A DNA stretch of 29,659 nt from Saccoglossus kowalevskii. Lineage: Eukaryota; Hemichordata; Enteropneusta; Harrimaniidae. Shown one piece after another: positions 21,001 to 27,078 of the stretch. The stretch covers positions 1,172,948 through 1,202,606 of the forward strand of contig NW_003130356.1 of NCBI RefSeq assembly GCF_000003605.2, read 5' to 3'. Every line of letters begins with the position of its first letter. The first letter of the stretch is position 1. The notes below the pieces were generated by a model. It was not told the origin of the DNA and did not search any database. It worked only from the letters and a program-made list of their open reading frames with translations. The translations under genes were made by a program, and so were the position numbers.

Positions 21001-24000
21001 CCCGCCGTTTAATAGGATACAATGATCATGCAGTGCCACCACAAATACAAAACATGGCCGTATCGTTATTACTTCCGGGGTTATGCAATAGCTAACATGT
21101 TGTATATATAATGCACATGTGAGGAATCTTTTCAAGAAAAATTCATACCCTCCTTTACAAGGAGACAAATAAATACGAATCTAACTTGTCAAGTTCTTAG
21201 GCTAGATATTGACAACAGTCGAATTTGCTATGACATGGTCGATGTTCTGAATTTACGCAACACTGGGACGGCGTGACACTTATGGCAGGCATGGAAGGAA
21301 GACTTACTTTGTTCGCACGTAAGACCACCTCGTCCATCAGGACAGATGCAAATTGTAGTTTCAAGCGACGTCGACGGGATACAGGTGCCGCCGCCTTGAC
21401 AAGGATCCGGAATGCAGGGGTTGACCACTGAGTGCGAAGAACAGATGAACATCAACTGACGTAAATAAAACCCCGAACTATCAAATGCACATGCGTGTTA
21501 TTGTATTAGATGTTAATGAAACACTTTAAAAACGTAGAGATACTCTACCTTCTGTGCACAACTGACCGGTCCAGCCCAGAACACACAGGCAGCTGATGGA
21601 GTCATCGATACTGGTACAGGTGCCGCCATTTTGGCATGGATTGGATGTACATGGATCTATAGCTGATATGCGTACAACACGATGAAATAATTAACTAGAT
21701 TTTACATTGAACCCTCTCTGAAACCTCCCTTGAAATTTTCCCTTACTTATAGCATGCAGACACAGATATTTCACGGATCTTCAAGTTGTTTTATTACGAG
21801 AGCTTGACGGTAGCGATCCATTTCGTAAATATCAAAACAATCAGACATACGCAAGCTTACCCGACGCCAGCTTCCTCGCGTAGAAGCCCCCTGAGTGTCG
21901 CTGACATTTAAACACAAAAGTAGTTGTAATAAATGCTTCTTCATTTTTCCTCATAAGCTAGAGCTAATTCTTTTGTTTTTCTTTGCGGTGTTATCCCAAT
22001 AATTTATAAATATCATTATGGATAACCCATCACCACGCCACCAACGTTACAATAACTAAATCTACCTGGCTGCTCGCAATGAATGCCTTTCCAGTCACGT
22101 ATACAGTCACAGTTGTAGGAATTGCTGCCAGCAACTACGCATACCCCGCCGTGTAAACATGGACTGGGTGCACAAGGATCAACTAAACAGCAGGAGGACA
22201 AGAACACAAATTAAATTATCTGATAAGCAAACACGACTACTGAGCAGTGCGGAGGAACGGGTAGAACCTCGGCGTTGTAATGATAGATGCATGTATTTAT
22301 ATGAATTGAAAACCGAATATTTAAAAGTACACATCGGTTCATATCGAACATCACACATGTACTAATATAGCGTGTACTATTAATGGCTGATTGCAAAGCA
22401 CGCCTTACTTCTTTCTACTACACAAGTTCCACCGTGCAAGCAAACATTAGGTGAGCTGGCATCAACTAAAGACAATTTTTAAAACAATAACAATAAACTA
22501 ATGCATCTAAAAGCGCAGACAAGTGACACGAAACGTATAAGTAACATGGTGAAATAGCGTTGTCCTGTTCATCTGCTATTCGGACAGTGTATGTGAATGA
22601 GGAGACAAAAGTACACATACACATACACATACACATACAAAAATGGTTCAACGATGAATCATTTGCCCATCTTGACATTCATTCACGAGCTTCTACAGTT
22701 CAGTTCAGACTCAAAGATGTTATTCAGACACACGTCACTACTGCAAGTGTACAGAGCTGAATGAAATGGAACAACATGTGATACGTTATGTCACTGAAAA
22801 ATCCGTGTGTGTAAACCTACCTATGTCACAGTAGAAACCCATATACCCTGCATTGCAGTCACAGATGTATGTTGTAGTAGCCTCGTTACTCGTCTGAGTC
22901 AAACATTGTCCATTAACACACGGACCGCTGAAACACGCGTCAACTAAATAAAGGAAATAATATACACTACAAACACAGAGCACGACAAATCTTTAGAGAT
23001 ACGTAACCCTAATTTACTCCACAAAGCAACACAATGCCACCGTGTTTTTTTTTGGGGGGGGGGGCTCAAACAACTGTTATTCTTCTAATATCTAAAATAT
23101 ATATTTATATATACGACTTATTTGTACTAGTTGCAAATATTGTTAATGTAATTACTACTAGTTATTGTAGTTATATAACAAGTGTGATCATAACAACATA
23201 AAGTTTAAAGAAGAGGAGGATAGGAATTTCGAGAAATTGTTACTCACGTATTTGGCATTGGTCACCAAGCCAGCCATCTAAACAGTTACACGAATACGTA
23301 TTTCCATTGCTTTCACACACTCCCCCATTCAAGCATGGCGAAGGCAACGAACACGGGTCAATGTCTACGAAAGAATACATACCATACATATGAATACATT
23401 CTGAAGTATGACGACGTCTTGCCGCAACAGGTTGATTTGAGCGAAATTAATTGAAGTCCTAAGTCATTGTGATAGCAAAGTTCCACTTACTTGCCAGGAA
23501 ACAACATGGCATCGGGGCAGGGGGGAAATCAAATTTCCACTATGCAGGATACATAAGTTTAAAATGTGTCATTCCTATTGCTTTTCAAATAAGTATTACT
23601 TACACGTTTCGCAGTTTTTTCCCACATATCCAGGATTACATACGCATTGATACCCATCGATAACCTGGGCACATGCACCATTGCCACAGGGATTTGGATT
23701 ACATAGATCAAGTCCTACAATAAACAAATATTTCGAGAAATTATATGTAAACACCTAATGAAGTTAAATATATTCTAAGTGATTGATGGGTTATACCTCG
23801 GCCATATAAACCATATTAAATTGAGCAAAAAAGTGAACAAAAAGCGGAATTTGAAAATTACAGAATGACACTTACTGGTTTCACAATAGGTGCCAGTAAA
23901 AATGCGCGTACAGGTACACGTAAAGGCATCTTCTGCAGAATTGCAGACTGCATTATTGAGGCATGGATTGCTAGCACACGGGTCGACACCTAATTAATAA

Positions 24001-24790
24001 TTAAATAAACTTGTATTATTATATGATTGATTCAGCTGTACATACATCAATGACCCATTATTGGTAATCTACAGTCTTATTGAATTATTAAACAAGGATG
24101 CAGTGCGGATATTCTATATAGGTACCAAAAACGAATAAAAACAAAATAAATTAAATTTCATCCGTGTAAAGACATATCATGAAATCCGTTTTAAAACCAT
24201 TACATACGAGTGACAAGTCTCTAGTGTACTTACGTTCGGTACACGTTGTCCCAGTCCATCCAGAGTAGCATAGACAGTAAAATGAGGAATAATTCATTTG
24301 ATGATAGCAGGCGCCGTTTGCACACGGATTGCTGTTACACGGATCGTAAGCTGTAGTGTGTGTATATAACGAATACGATGTCATGGTTCGTGCCAGAAGA
24401 ATTTACGTTGGCCCAGATTAGGATTGAACAGTATGAACAGGCTTTAAAGAAGGGTTAACCCTAAGATGAAATAGGCTCTAGGGTTGATTAATTTGGGCTT
24501 TGGTTAATATATTTGACGTCAATATGAAATTCGAACAGGTTCCAGGGTTTGCATAATCCCGATGTGCTTGTTTTCACTCACGCGTAATAAAACTAGTACC
24601 ATTTATAGACTATTTATTAACACATATCTTCTAGTACATGTATTCGAGCCTATATTGGTGACGTCATACTCACACTCTGCGCATGTTATTCCCGTCCATC
24701 CCGGCATGCACGTGCATACAAAGAAGTGGCCAGTCTCGCTGTTGCTGCATGTTCCACCATTCTGACAGGGACTTGAATAACACGGATTTG
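14948..24790 (-). CDS. Gene A: EGF-repeat cell-surface protein, 3' part (20 EGF modules + GPI-type C-terminus), 5' end not in view
   Basis: Gene-level entry. The exons, in transcription order, are 24790-24674, 24350-24234, 23989-23876, 23714-23604, 23364-23248, 22943-22821, 22182-22066, 21662-21549, 21427-21308, 20399-20286, 20168-20055, 19242-19132, 18992-18876, 17975-17862, 17565-17437, 17331-17212, 17100-16981, 16585-16466, 16360-16247, 15497-15384 and 15042-14948. Each of the first twenty is a 111-129 nt phase 1-1 exon encoding one six-cysteine EGF-like module, and the last carries the stop. The visible protein is about 810 residues. The exons preserve frame individually, so skipping or duplicating any of them leaves the protein readable. 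It is probably an extracellular array tethered by GPI, with a role in adhesion, matrix or ligand binding. A Notch orthologue is excluded in the visible part, because the twenty EGFs are followed by a stop rather than LNR, transmembrane and ankyrin regions. An upstream phase 1 exon is required to the right. A possible extra half-EGF exon at 22409-22465 is listed separately. Confidence 0.85.
15043..15383 (-). other. Gene A last intron
   Basis: 341 nt between the weak donor after EGF20 and the terminal exon. No other exon was seen. Confidence 0.75.
15384..15497 (-). CDS. Gene A EGF20: calcium-binding EGF, last module
   Basis: 114 nt, phase 1-1. Acceptor TGTTGACAG, donor ATCAG|GTGTAG (weak). The module starts [10 protein letters not shown], then [15 protein letters not shown] and [10 protein letters not shown]. 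The D-I-D-E before C1 together with D...Y/F between C3 and C4 is the calcium-binding EGF signature, including the Asp that is hydroxylated in that class. It is the only such module visible in either gene and sits next to the C-terminal anchor segment. It also has the O-glucose and O-fucose consensus sites. Confidence 0.93.
15498..16246 (-). other. Gene A intron between EGF19 and EGF20
   Basis: 749 nt, AT-rich. No repeat family or exon remnant was recognised. Confidence 0.7.
16247..16360 (-). CDS. Gene A EGF19
   Basis: 114 nt, phase 1-1. Acceptor TTATTTACAG, donor CTCAG|GTACGA. The module starts VDPCFSSPC (O-glucose), then CFNDATC (O-fucose consensus although NGG has become NDA), loop FDQSGGYF and [10 protein letters not shown] (EOGT consensus). 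It has an FDQ segment like the calcium-binding type but no Asp/Asn-x-Asp/Asn-Glu/Gln before C1, so it is not scored as calcium-binding. Confidence 0.91.
16466..16585 (-). CDS. Gene A EGF18
   Basis: 120 nt, phase 1-1. Acceptor CTTCCATTAG, donor ATAG|GTAAGC. The module starts SNACDGNPC, then CENGGEC, loop FLQSGGYY and [10 protein letters not shown]. It shares the QSGGY-x-C stretch with the next exon (EGF19), 105 bp downstream, suggesting that the two arose by duplication. Confidence 0.91.
16586..16980 (-). other. Gene A intron between EGF17 and EGF18
   Basis: 395 nt. It contains a run of 10 C at 16829-16838 and nothing else that I recognise. Confidence 0.7.
16981..17100 (-). CDS. Gene A EGF17
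   Basis: 120 nt, phase 1-1. Acceptor CATTTACAG, donor GAGC|GTAAGT. The module starts [11 protein letters not shown], with five residues between C1 and C2 (Trp inserted), then CRNGGVC, loop YHTSTDYV and [11 protein letters not shown] second open frame overlaps it but lacks the cysteine pattern. Confidence 0.9.
17212..17331 (-). CDS. Gene A EGF16
   Basis: 120 nt, phase 1-1. Acceptor CTTGAACAG, donor TCAAG|GTGATA (a weak donor with T at intron position 5). The module starts HPCNALPC, then CQNGGQC, an 11-residue acidic loop with SSDDAYPDY, and [10 protein letters not shown]. It has no O-glucose or O-fucose site. Because the exon is 3n, failure of the weak donor could give clean skipping. Confidence 0.9.
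17437..17565 (-). CDS. Gene A EGF15
   Basis: 129 nt, phase 1-1. Acceptor TTATTTTCAG, donor GGAG|GTAAGT. The module starts [10 protein letters not shown] (O-glucose consensus), then CQNEGVC (Glu in place of the first Gly) and [10 protein letters not shown], with a longer than usual tail ELRDG after C6. The exon has extra residues at both ends, which lengthens the linkers on each side. Confidence 0.9.
17656..17820. mobile_element. MITE family 1, copy 2 (TTAA-flanked)
   Basis: 165 bp with near-perfect terminal inverted repeats: TTAAAGCGGGGGAGTCGTCA at one end and the inverse of TTAAAGCGGGAGGGTCGTCA at the other. It sits in the gene A intron between EGF14 and EGF15, in the same orientation as copy 3 and opposite to copy 1. 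It is the best-preserved copy and has no coding capacity. Confidence 0.82.
17862..17975 (-). CDS. Gene A EGF14
   Basis: 114 nt, phase 1-1. Acceptor TTTCTCTCAG, donor GACTG|GTGAGT. The module starts RDKCISDPC (O-glucose consensus), then CQNGGEC, loop YTFESYYL and [10 protein letters not shown] (EOGT consensus). Immediately downstream its intron holds a 165-bp TTAA-flanked MITE, which ends 42 bases from the exon. Confidence 0.9.
17976..18875 (-). other. Gene A intron between EGF13 and EGF14
   Basis: 900 nt. Plus-strand open frames (the largest 18271-18684, 137 codons) show no domain and are probably chance. The 18400-18660 part is more CpG-rich than its surroundings and may be an unrecognised mobile-element fragment. 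Confidence 0.6.
18876..18992 (-). CDS. Gene A EGF13
   Basis: 117 nt, phase 1-1. Acceptor TTTTCCCAG, donor ACAG|GTAGTT. The module starts VNPCSVNPC, then CYHGGTC (O-fucose consensus), YVTSEYSYY and [10 protein letters not shown]. The CYVTS stretch recurs in EGF1 of gene B. A plus-strand open frame across this exon is only the shadow of this minus-strand exon. Confidence 0.9.
19132..19242 (-). CDS. Gene A EGF12
   Basis: 111 nt, phase 1-1. Acceptor TATTTTCAG, donor ATATTC|GTAAGT. The module starts VDLCSSDPC (O-glucose consensus), then CKNGGGC and [10 protein letters not shown]. It is followed upstream by an 812-nt intron carrying a foldback element (19544-19675). Confidence 0.9.
19243..20054 (-). 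other. Gene A intron between EGF11 and EGF12
   Basis: 812 nt. It contains the foldback element at 19544-19675. The 126-codon plus-strand open frame across that element is not supported as a gene. Confidence 0.65.
19544..19675. repeat. Foldback element (132 bp)
   Basis: Perfect 14-bp inverted repeats AGGTTATTACGAGG (19544-19557) and its complement (19662-19675), plus an inner 9-bp pair AGACAGTAC (19584-19592 and 19642-19650). Between them is a CpG-rich centre unlike the surrounding AT-rich intron. It is probably a small inverted-repeat transposon relic. It lies in the intron before EGF12. Confidence 0.65.
20055..20168 (-). CDS. Gene A EGF11
   Basis: 114 nt, phase 1-1. Acceptor AAAAATAG, donor AATTG|GTGAGT. 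The module starts YNPCTLDLC (Leu in place of Pro before C2), then CRNGGTC (O-fucose consensus) and [10 protein letters not shown]. The intron separating it from EGF10 is only 117 nt, the shortest in the window. Confidence 0.9.
20286..20399 (-). CDS. Gene A EGF10
   Basis: 114 nt, phase 1-1. Acceptor TTTCCACAG, donor ACAG|GTACAT. The module starts VYPCDSSPC, then CLNGATC and [10 protein letters not shown]. It carries the O-glucose, O-fucose and EOGT consensus sites. The intron before it contains a TTAA-flanked MITE. Confidence 0.91.
20400..21307 (-). other. Gene A intron between EGF9 and EGF10
   Basis: 908 nt. It contains MITE family 1 copy 3. No exon was seen in the remainder. Confidence 0.7.
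20543..20719. mobile_element. MITE family 1, copy 3 (TTAA-flanked)
   Basis: 177 bp starting TTTAAAGCGGGG and ending CACCTTAAAG, sharing with copy 2 the CACCTGCG-ATGCGTCAGATG arm, the CATAGCGT segment and the CAATTCCC segment. Its right arm carries a run of 15 C (20694-20708) that lengthens the element. It lies in the intron between EGF9 and EGF10 of gene A. Confidence 0.78.
21308..21427 (-). CDS. Gene A EGF9
   Basis: 120 nt, phase 1-1. Acceptor CGCACTCAG, donor ACAAA|GTAAGT. The module starts VNPCIPDPC, then CQGGGTC (O-fucose consensus), a 10-residue loop and [10 protein letters not shown]. The aromatic residue normally found four positions after C5 is Arg. There is no O-glucose site. Confidence 0.9.
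21549..21662 (-). CDS. Gene A EGF8
   Basis: 114 nt, phase 1-1. Acceptor GCATATCAG, donor AGAAG|GTAGAG. The module starts IDPCTSNPC, then CQNGGTC and [10 protein letters not shown]. It carries all three Notch-type glycosylation consensus sites: O-glucose, O-fucose and EOGT O-GlcNAc. Confidence 0.92.
21663..22065 (-). other. Gene A intron between EGF7 and EGF8
   Basis: 403 nt. It holds a possible eroded second half of an EGF exon near 21930-21861 (see findings); otherwise there is nothing recognisable. Confidence 0.6.
22066..22182 (-). CDS. Gene A EGF7
   Basis: 117 nt, phase 1-1. Acceptor GCTGTTTAG, donor CCAG|GTAGAT (weaker than its neighbours). The module starts VDPCAPSPC, then CLHGGVC, loop VVAGSNSYN and [10 protein letters not shown]. 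The Gly usually found two residues after C5 is Asp. The half-exon upstream at 22409-22465 appears to be a partial copy of this exon. Confidence 0.9.
22409..22465 (-). pseudogene. Half-EGF exon (57 nt): decaying copy of the EGF7 exon, or a functional mini-exon
   Basis: The acceptor TGTCTTTAG is followed by 57 nt (19 codons) and a donor AAGAA|GTAAGG, again phase 1-1, so inclusion would not shift the frame. The peptide begins [18 protein letters not shown]. It closely resembles the first half of EGF7 (VDPCAPSPC then LHGG-x-CVV), but C1 is replaced, only C2 and C3 remain, and everything from C4 to C6 is missing. Past the donor the frame reaches a stop within nine codons. It looks like a duplicated EGF7 exon that lost its second half, with a donor-like GTAAG close after C3. 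Whether it is spliced into mRNA cannot be told from sequence. Confidence 0.55.
22466..22820 (-). other. Gene A intron between EGF6 and the half-EGF exon
   Basis: 355 nt. It contains the (ACATAC)n microsatellite. No further exon was seen. Confidence 0.65.
22612..22640. repeat. (ACATAC)n microsatellite
   Basis: About four tandem ACATAC units in the intron between EGF6 and the half-EGF exon. Confidence 0.8.
22821..22943 (-). CDS. Gene A EGF6
   Basis: 123 nt, phase 1-1. Acceptor CTTTATTTAG, donor ATAG|GTAGGT. The module starts VDACFSGPC (O-glucose consensus). C2-C3 is the short form CVNGQC and C3-C4 is an unusually long 13 residues with ATTT in its middle, followed by [10 protein letters not shown]. 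This is the longest C3-C4 loop among the visible modules. Confidence 0.9.
23248..23364 (-). CDS. Gene A EGF5
   Basis: 117 nt, phase 1-1. Acceptor TTTCGTAG, donor ATAC|GTGAGT. The module starts [10 protein letters not shown], where C1-C2 has five residues instead of four, then CLNGGVC and [10 protein letters not shown]. The insertion removes the O-glucose consensus. All six cysteines are present. Confidence 0.9.
23604..23714 (-). CDS. Gene A EGF4
   Basis: 111 nt, phase 1-1. Acceptor TATTGTAG, donor ACGT|GTAAGT. The module starts DLCNPNPC, with short C2-C3 CGNGAC, loop AQVIDGYQ, then [10 protein letters not shown]. It has no O-glucose or O-fucose site. The shortened C2-C3 loop is like that of EGF2 and EGF6. 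Confidence 0.9.
23876..23989 (-). CDS. Gene A EGF3
   Basis: 114 nt, phase 1-1. Acceptor TTAATTAG, donor AACCA|GTAAGT. The module starts DPCASNPC (O-glucose consensus), then CLNNAVC and [10 protein letters not shown]. The usual Gly after C5 is Ile here and the usual NGG is NNA, so it is a divergent but complete six-cysteine module. Confidence 0.88.
24234..24350 (-). CDS. Gene A EGF2
   Basis: 117 nt, phase 1-1. Acceptor CACTACAG, donor CGAAC|GTAAGT. The module starts [10 protein letters not shown]2-C3 is shortened to CANGAC (four residues between the cysteines instead of five), which removes the O-fucose position. The O-glucose motif CNSNPC is present, as is [10 protein letters not shown] at the C-terminus. 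Confidence 0.9.
24674..24790 (-). CDS. Gene A EGF1 (first EGF in view)
   Basis: 117 nt, phase 1-1. Acceptor CCCGACAG, donor AGAGT|GTGAGT. The module starts NPCYSSPC, then CQNGGTC, a 10-residue C3-C4 loop and [10 protein letters not shown]. It matches O-glucose (CYSSPC), O-fucose (CQNGGTC) and EOGT (C-x-x-G-x-T-G) consensus sites. Its acceptor requires an upstream phase 1 exon, which I could not find between here and the right edge. Confidence 0.9.
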
Positions 24791-26456
24791 CTGTCGGGAA
24801 TGAACAGACTATTATTTTTGCGTGTTTTTTTTTTAAATTCCCGAGTAAGTCACACAAGTTCACGTTTCAATGCTCCACTTGTGACTTCGTATCAATGTGA
24901 GAAGTGAAACTGTTTTTCATTTGTTGGTTTTTAGTCAAATACTATCTGTCATGTAAATTTATGACATTATTTGTCAAAGAGATCATGTTAAACATAGTAT
25001 CACTGGAAAATATTAAATATACATGCCTGTCATGTTTTAATTGTACACTAAGGCTGGCACATTTAAAGCAGTGCCTATCATTGGAATACCTATGAATAAA
25101 TTGAGTGTGTCTTGACCTAACCGCAGAAAAAAATGTATTATTACTTGGACACCTATAGCGATTCATCGATCAAGCAGTTTCAATTTTACTTTATTAGCCA
25201 AACATATGGGAGCGTTTATGGTAATGGCGCTGTTACGCCATATTGTTATGAACACTGCTTTCAGTAAACACGTCAGGGAAATAAGATTACGAGGTAGCAA
25301 TAAAATGAGTTAATTTGCCGTGCTCTAAATCGTCAGTGACGTTAGCGGAAATATGTACTTCTTTTCAGTGGTTTCATGTTTTATTGCTTATACACTCACT
25401 ATTGTATGTCATGATACAGTATTTCAAAGTAGACATTACCATCACAGACTGTGCCTGTGGCACCACTGAGTAATATTTACTTTTCTCAATGTTTTATCTC
25501 AATATATTTTATGTTGTATTAATGAAATGATGTATAGTGGTAATTGGTGTTGCTTTACAAGAAGTGGTCACGTGTTCTTAATCATATATTCTAATTACTC
25601 TGCTAATCAACTCTCATTTCGTCTGTAACGGGTCGTGTATTGCAACCCATTTGCACGTGGGTAGTGCTTTGTAAAGGCGCCAACATAAAACACACAGAGT
25701 ACGATATCACAAACCCGAGATCCTCGCTGACTTTTGTGATATGCACTACTATATATATGTTTCTTCATACGCCGCTATTTTGCACATTTTAATCAATTAA
25801 AATAATTGTGTCGTATTCATCAAAGGTTAATTGTTAGCGTGTTCGACTCCCGTGGTAGGCTGTGACCCATAGTTGTAAATATAATACATCTTGCTGACTT
25901 GCTAGACTCACTGCTATCAAGGTTGGGAGTATGGCGTCTAGTCAGACCGAACGTAAACCTATCGGTCATGTGTGTTATTCATGTCCTCAATGTACATACA
26001 AAACAACCTTGCGGAATGTCTGGAATTTACCCTCATTCTAGGTATGTAATGGGGCTCTTAGCTTGTTGATCTGCGTGATAAACGACCCAGAATCATAGAT
26101 ATTTGTACCGTGTCACAGTTTTAGAAGGTCAGGAGATTTATTTTTAAGGAAGCAAAAACGGTATGTGCGAAACATTCATTCCAATGTATCAAATAATGGT
26201 AAATATGCATAGTTCAAACGTCACCTCCAAAGACACGTGTTAACAAACTTATCATGACACGTATTCCTTTTGCATGTTGGGAATATGTGGGGATGAAATG
26301 CAATATACCATATAAAACAACAACCGGGTTCCTAGAAATATTTCGTTGTGCACACAATATGTTTACCAATAGAAAATTTTGGGATATTTTTGATAGAAAT
26401 TTACCTATATAAAATACACATTTGACAATGCAATGCAAAACTGACTGAGGTTAACA

Positions 26457-27078
26457 ACACAATATAACACAGCACAACATTACTCACATGACATCATATC
26501 ACAACACAACACATCACAACAAAACACAGCAGAAAACATCACAACATATCACAGCACATCACGACATGACACGCCACGCCACGTGACGTACGTCACAGGA
26601 CGAGACGACACGCCGGGAGACGTCACAAGACGACACGCCGCGAAACGCCACATGACGCGAAAATACGACACGTGACGCCATATGACGACACGCCACGTGG
26701 CGCCCCAAGACGACACGCCACGAGACGTCACAAGACGCCGCAAGTCGACACGCCACAAGACAACACACCACGAGACGCCCACGTGATGCCACAAGGCAAC
26801 ACACTAAGACACGTAACGTGACGCCACAAGACGACACACCTACGGGACGCCACGTGATGCCACAAGGCAACACACTAAGACACGTAACGTGACGCCACAA
26901 GACGACACACTACGGGACGCCACGTGATGCCACAAGGCAACACACTAAGACACGTAACGTGACGCCACAAGACGACACACTACGGGACGCCACGTGATGC
27001 TACAAGATGACACGCCACGAGACGCCACATCATATTACAACGCACCACACAATAGCACAACACAGCAAAACGCAGCAC
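26457..27078. repeat. AC-rich, nearly T-free minisatellite region
   Basis: The plus strand is made of A and C with CpG-containing short units (variants of GACGCCACA and AGACGACACAC) and very little T. It grades from a CACAA-type start (26457-26560) into CpG-rich short units, then into a 70-bp tandem repeat, and back to a CACAA-type end. Open frames on the minus strand (rich in V, R, W, S and C) are repeat artefacts. Confidence 0.88.
26783..26994. repeat. 70-bp tandem repeat, three copies plus a partial fourth
   Basis: GTGATGCCACAAGGC recurs at 26783, 26854 and 26924 and, slightly altered, at 26994: periods of 71, 70 and 70. Each unit contains CACGTG and the inverted repeat CACGTAACGTG. The copies are almost identical, so the amplification is recent. 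Confidence 0.9.

Noticed and set aside
21880-21901. A 40-nt exon between an AG and a GTAAGC in the EGF7-EGF8 intron
   Set aside because: Forty bases would shift the frame out of phase 1, and no cysteine module results. It is kept only as a possible exon relic.
24424-24440. Head-to-head telomere-like motif GGGTTAACCCTAA
   Set aside because: There is a single copy without neighbouring TTAGGG units; a 12-14 bp palindrome can arise by chance.
15384-24790. Gene A as a Notch receptor
   Set aside because: The EGF array is followed by a short hydrophobic tail and stop, without LNR repeats, a transmembrane helix or ankyrin repeats in the window.
26549-26900. Minus-strand open frames of 81 and 113 codons rich in W, R, V, S and C
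   Set aside because: They are artefacts of the AC-rich minisatellite. Two overlapping frames are open at once, as expected for a nearly T-free repeat.
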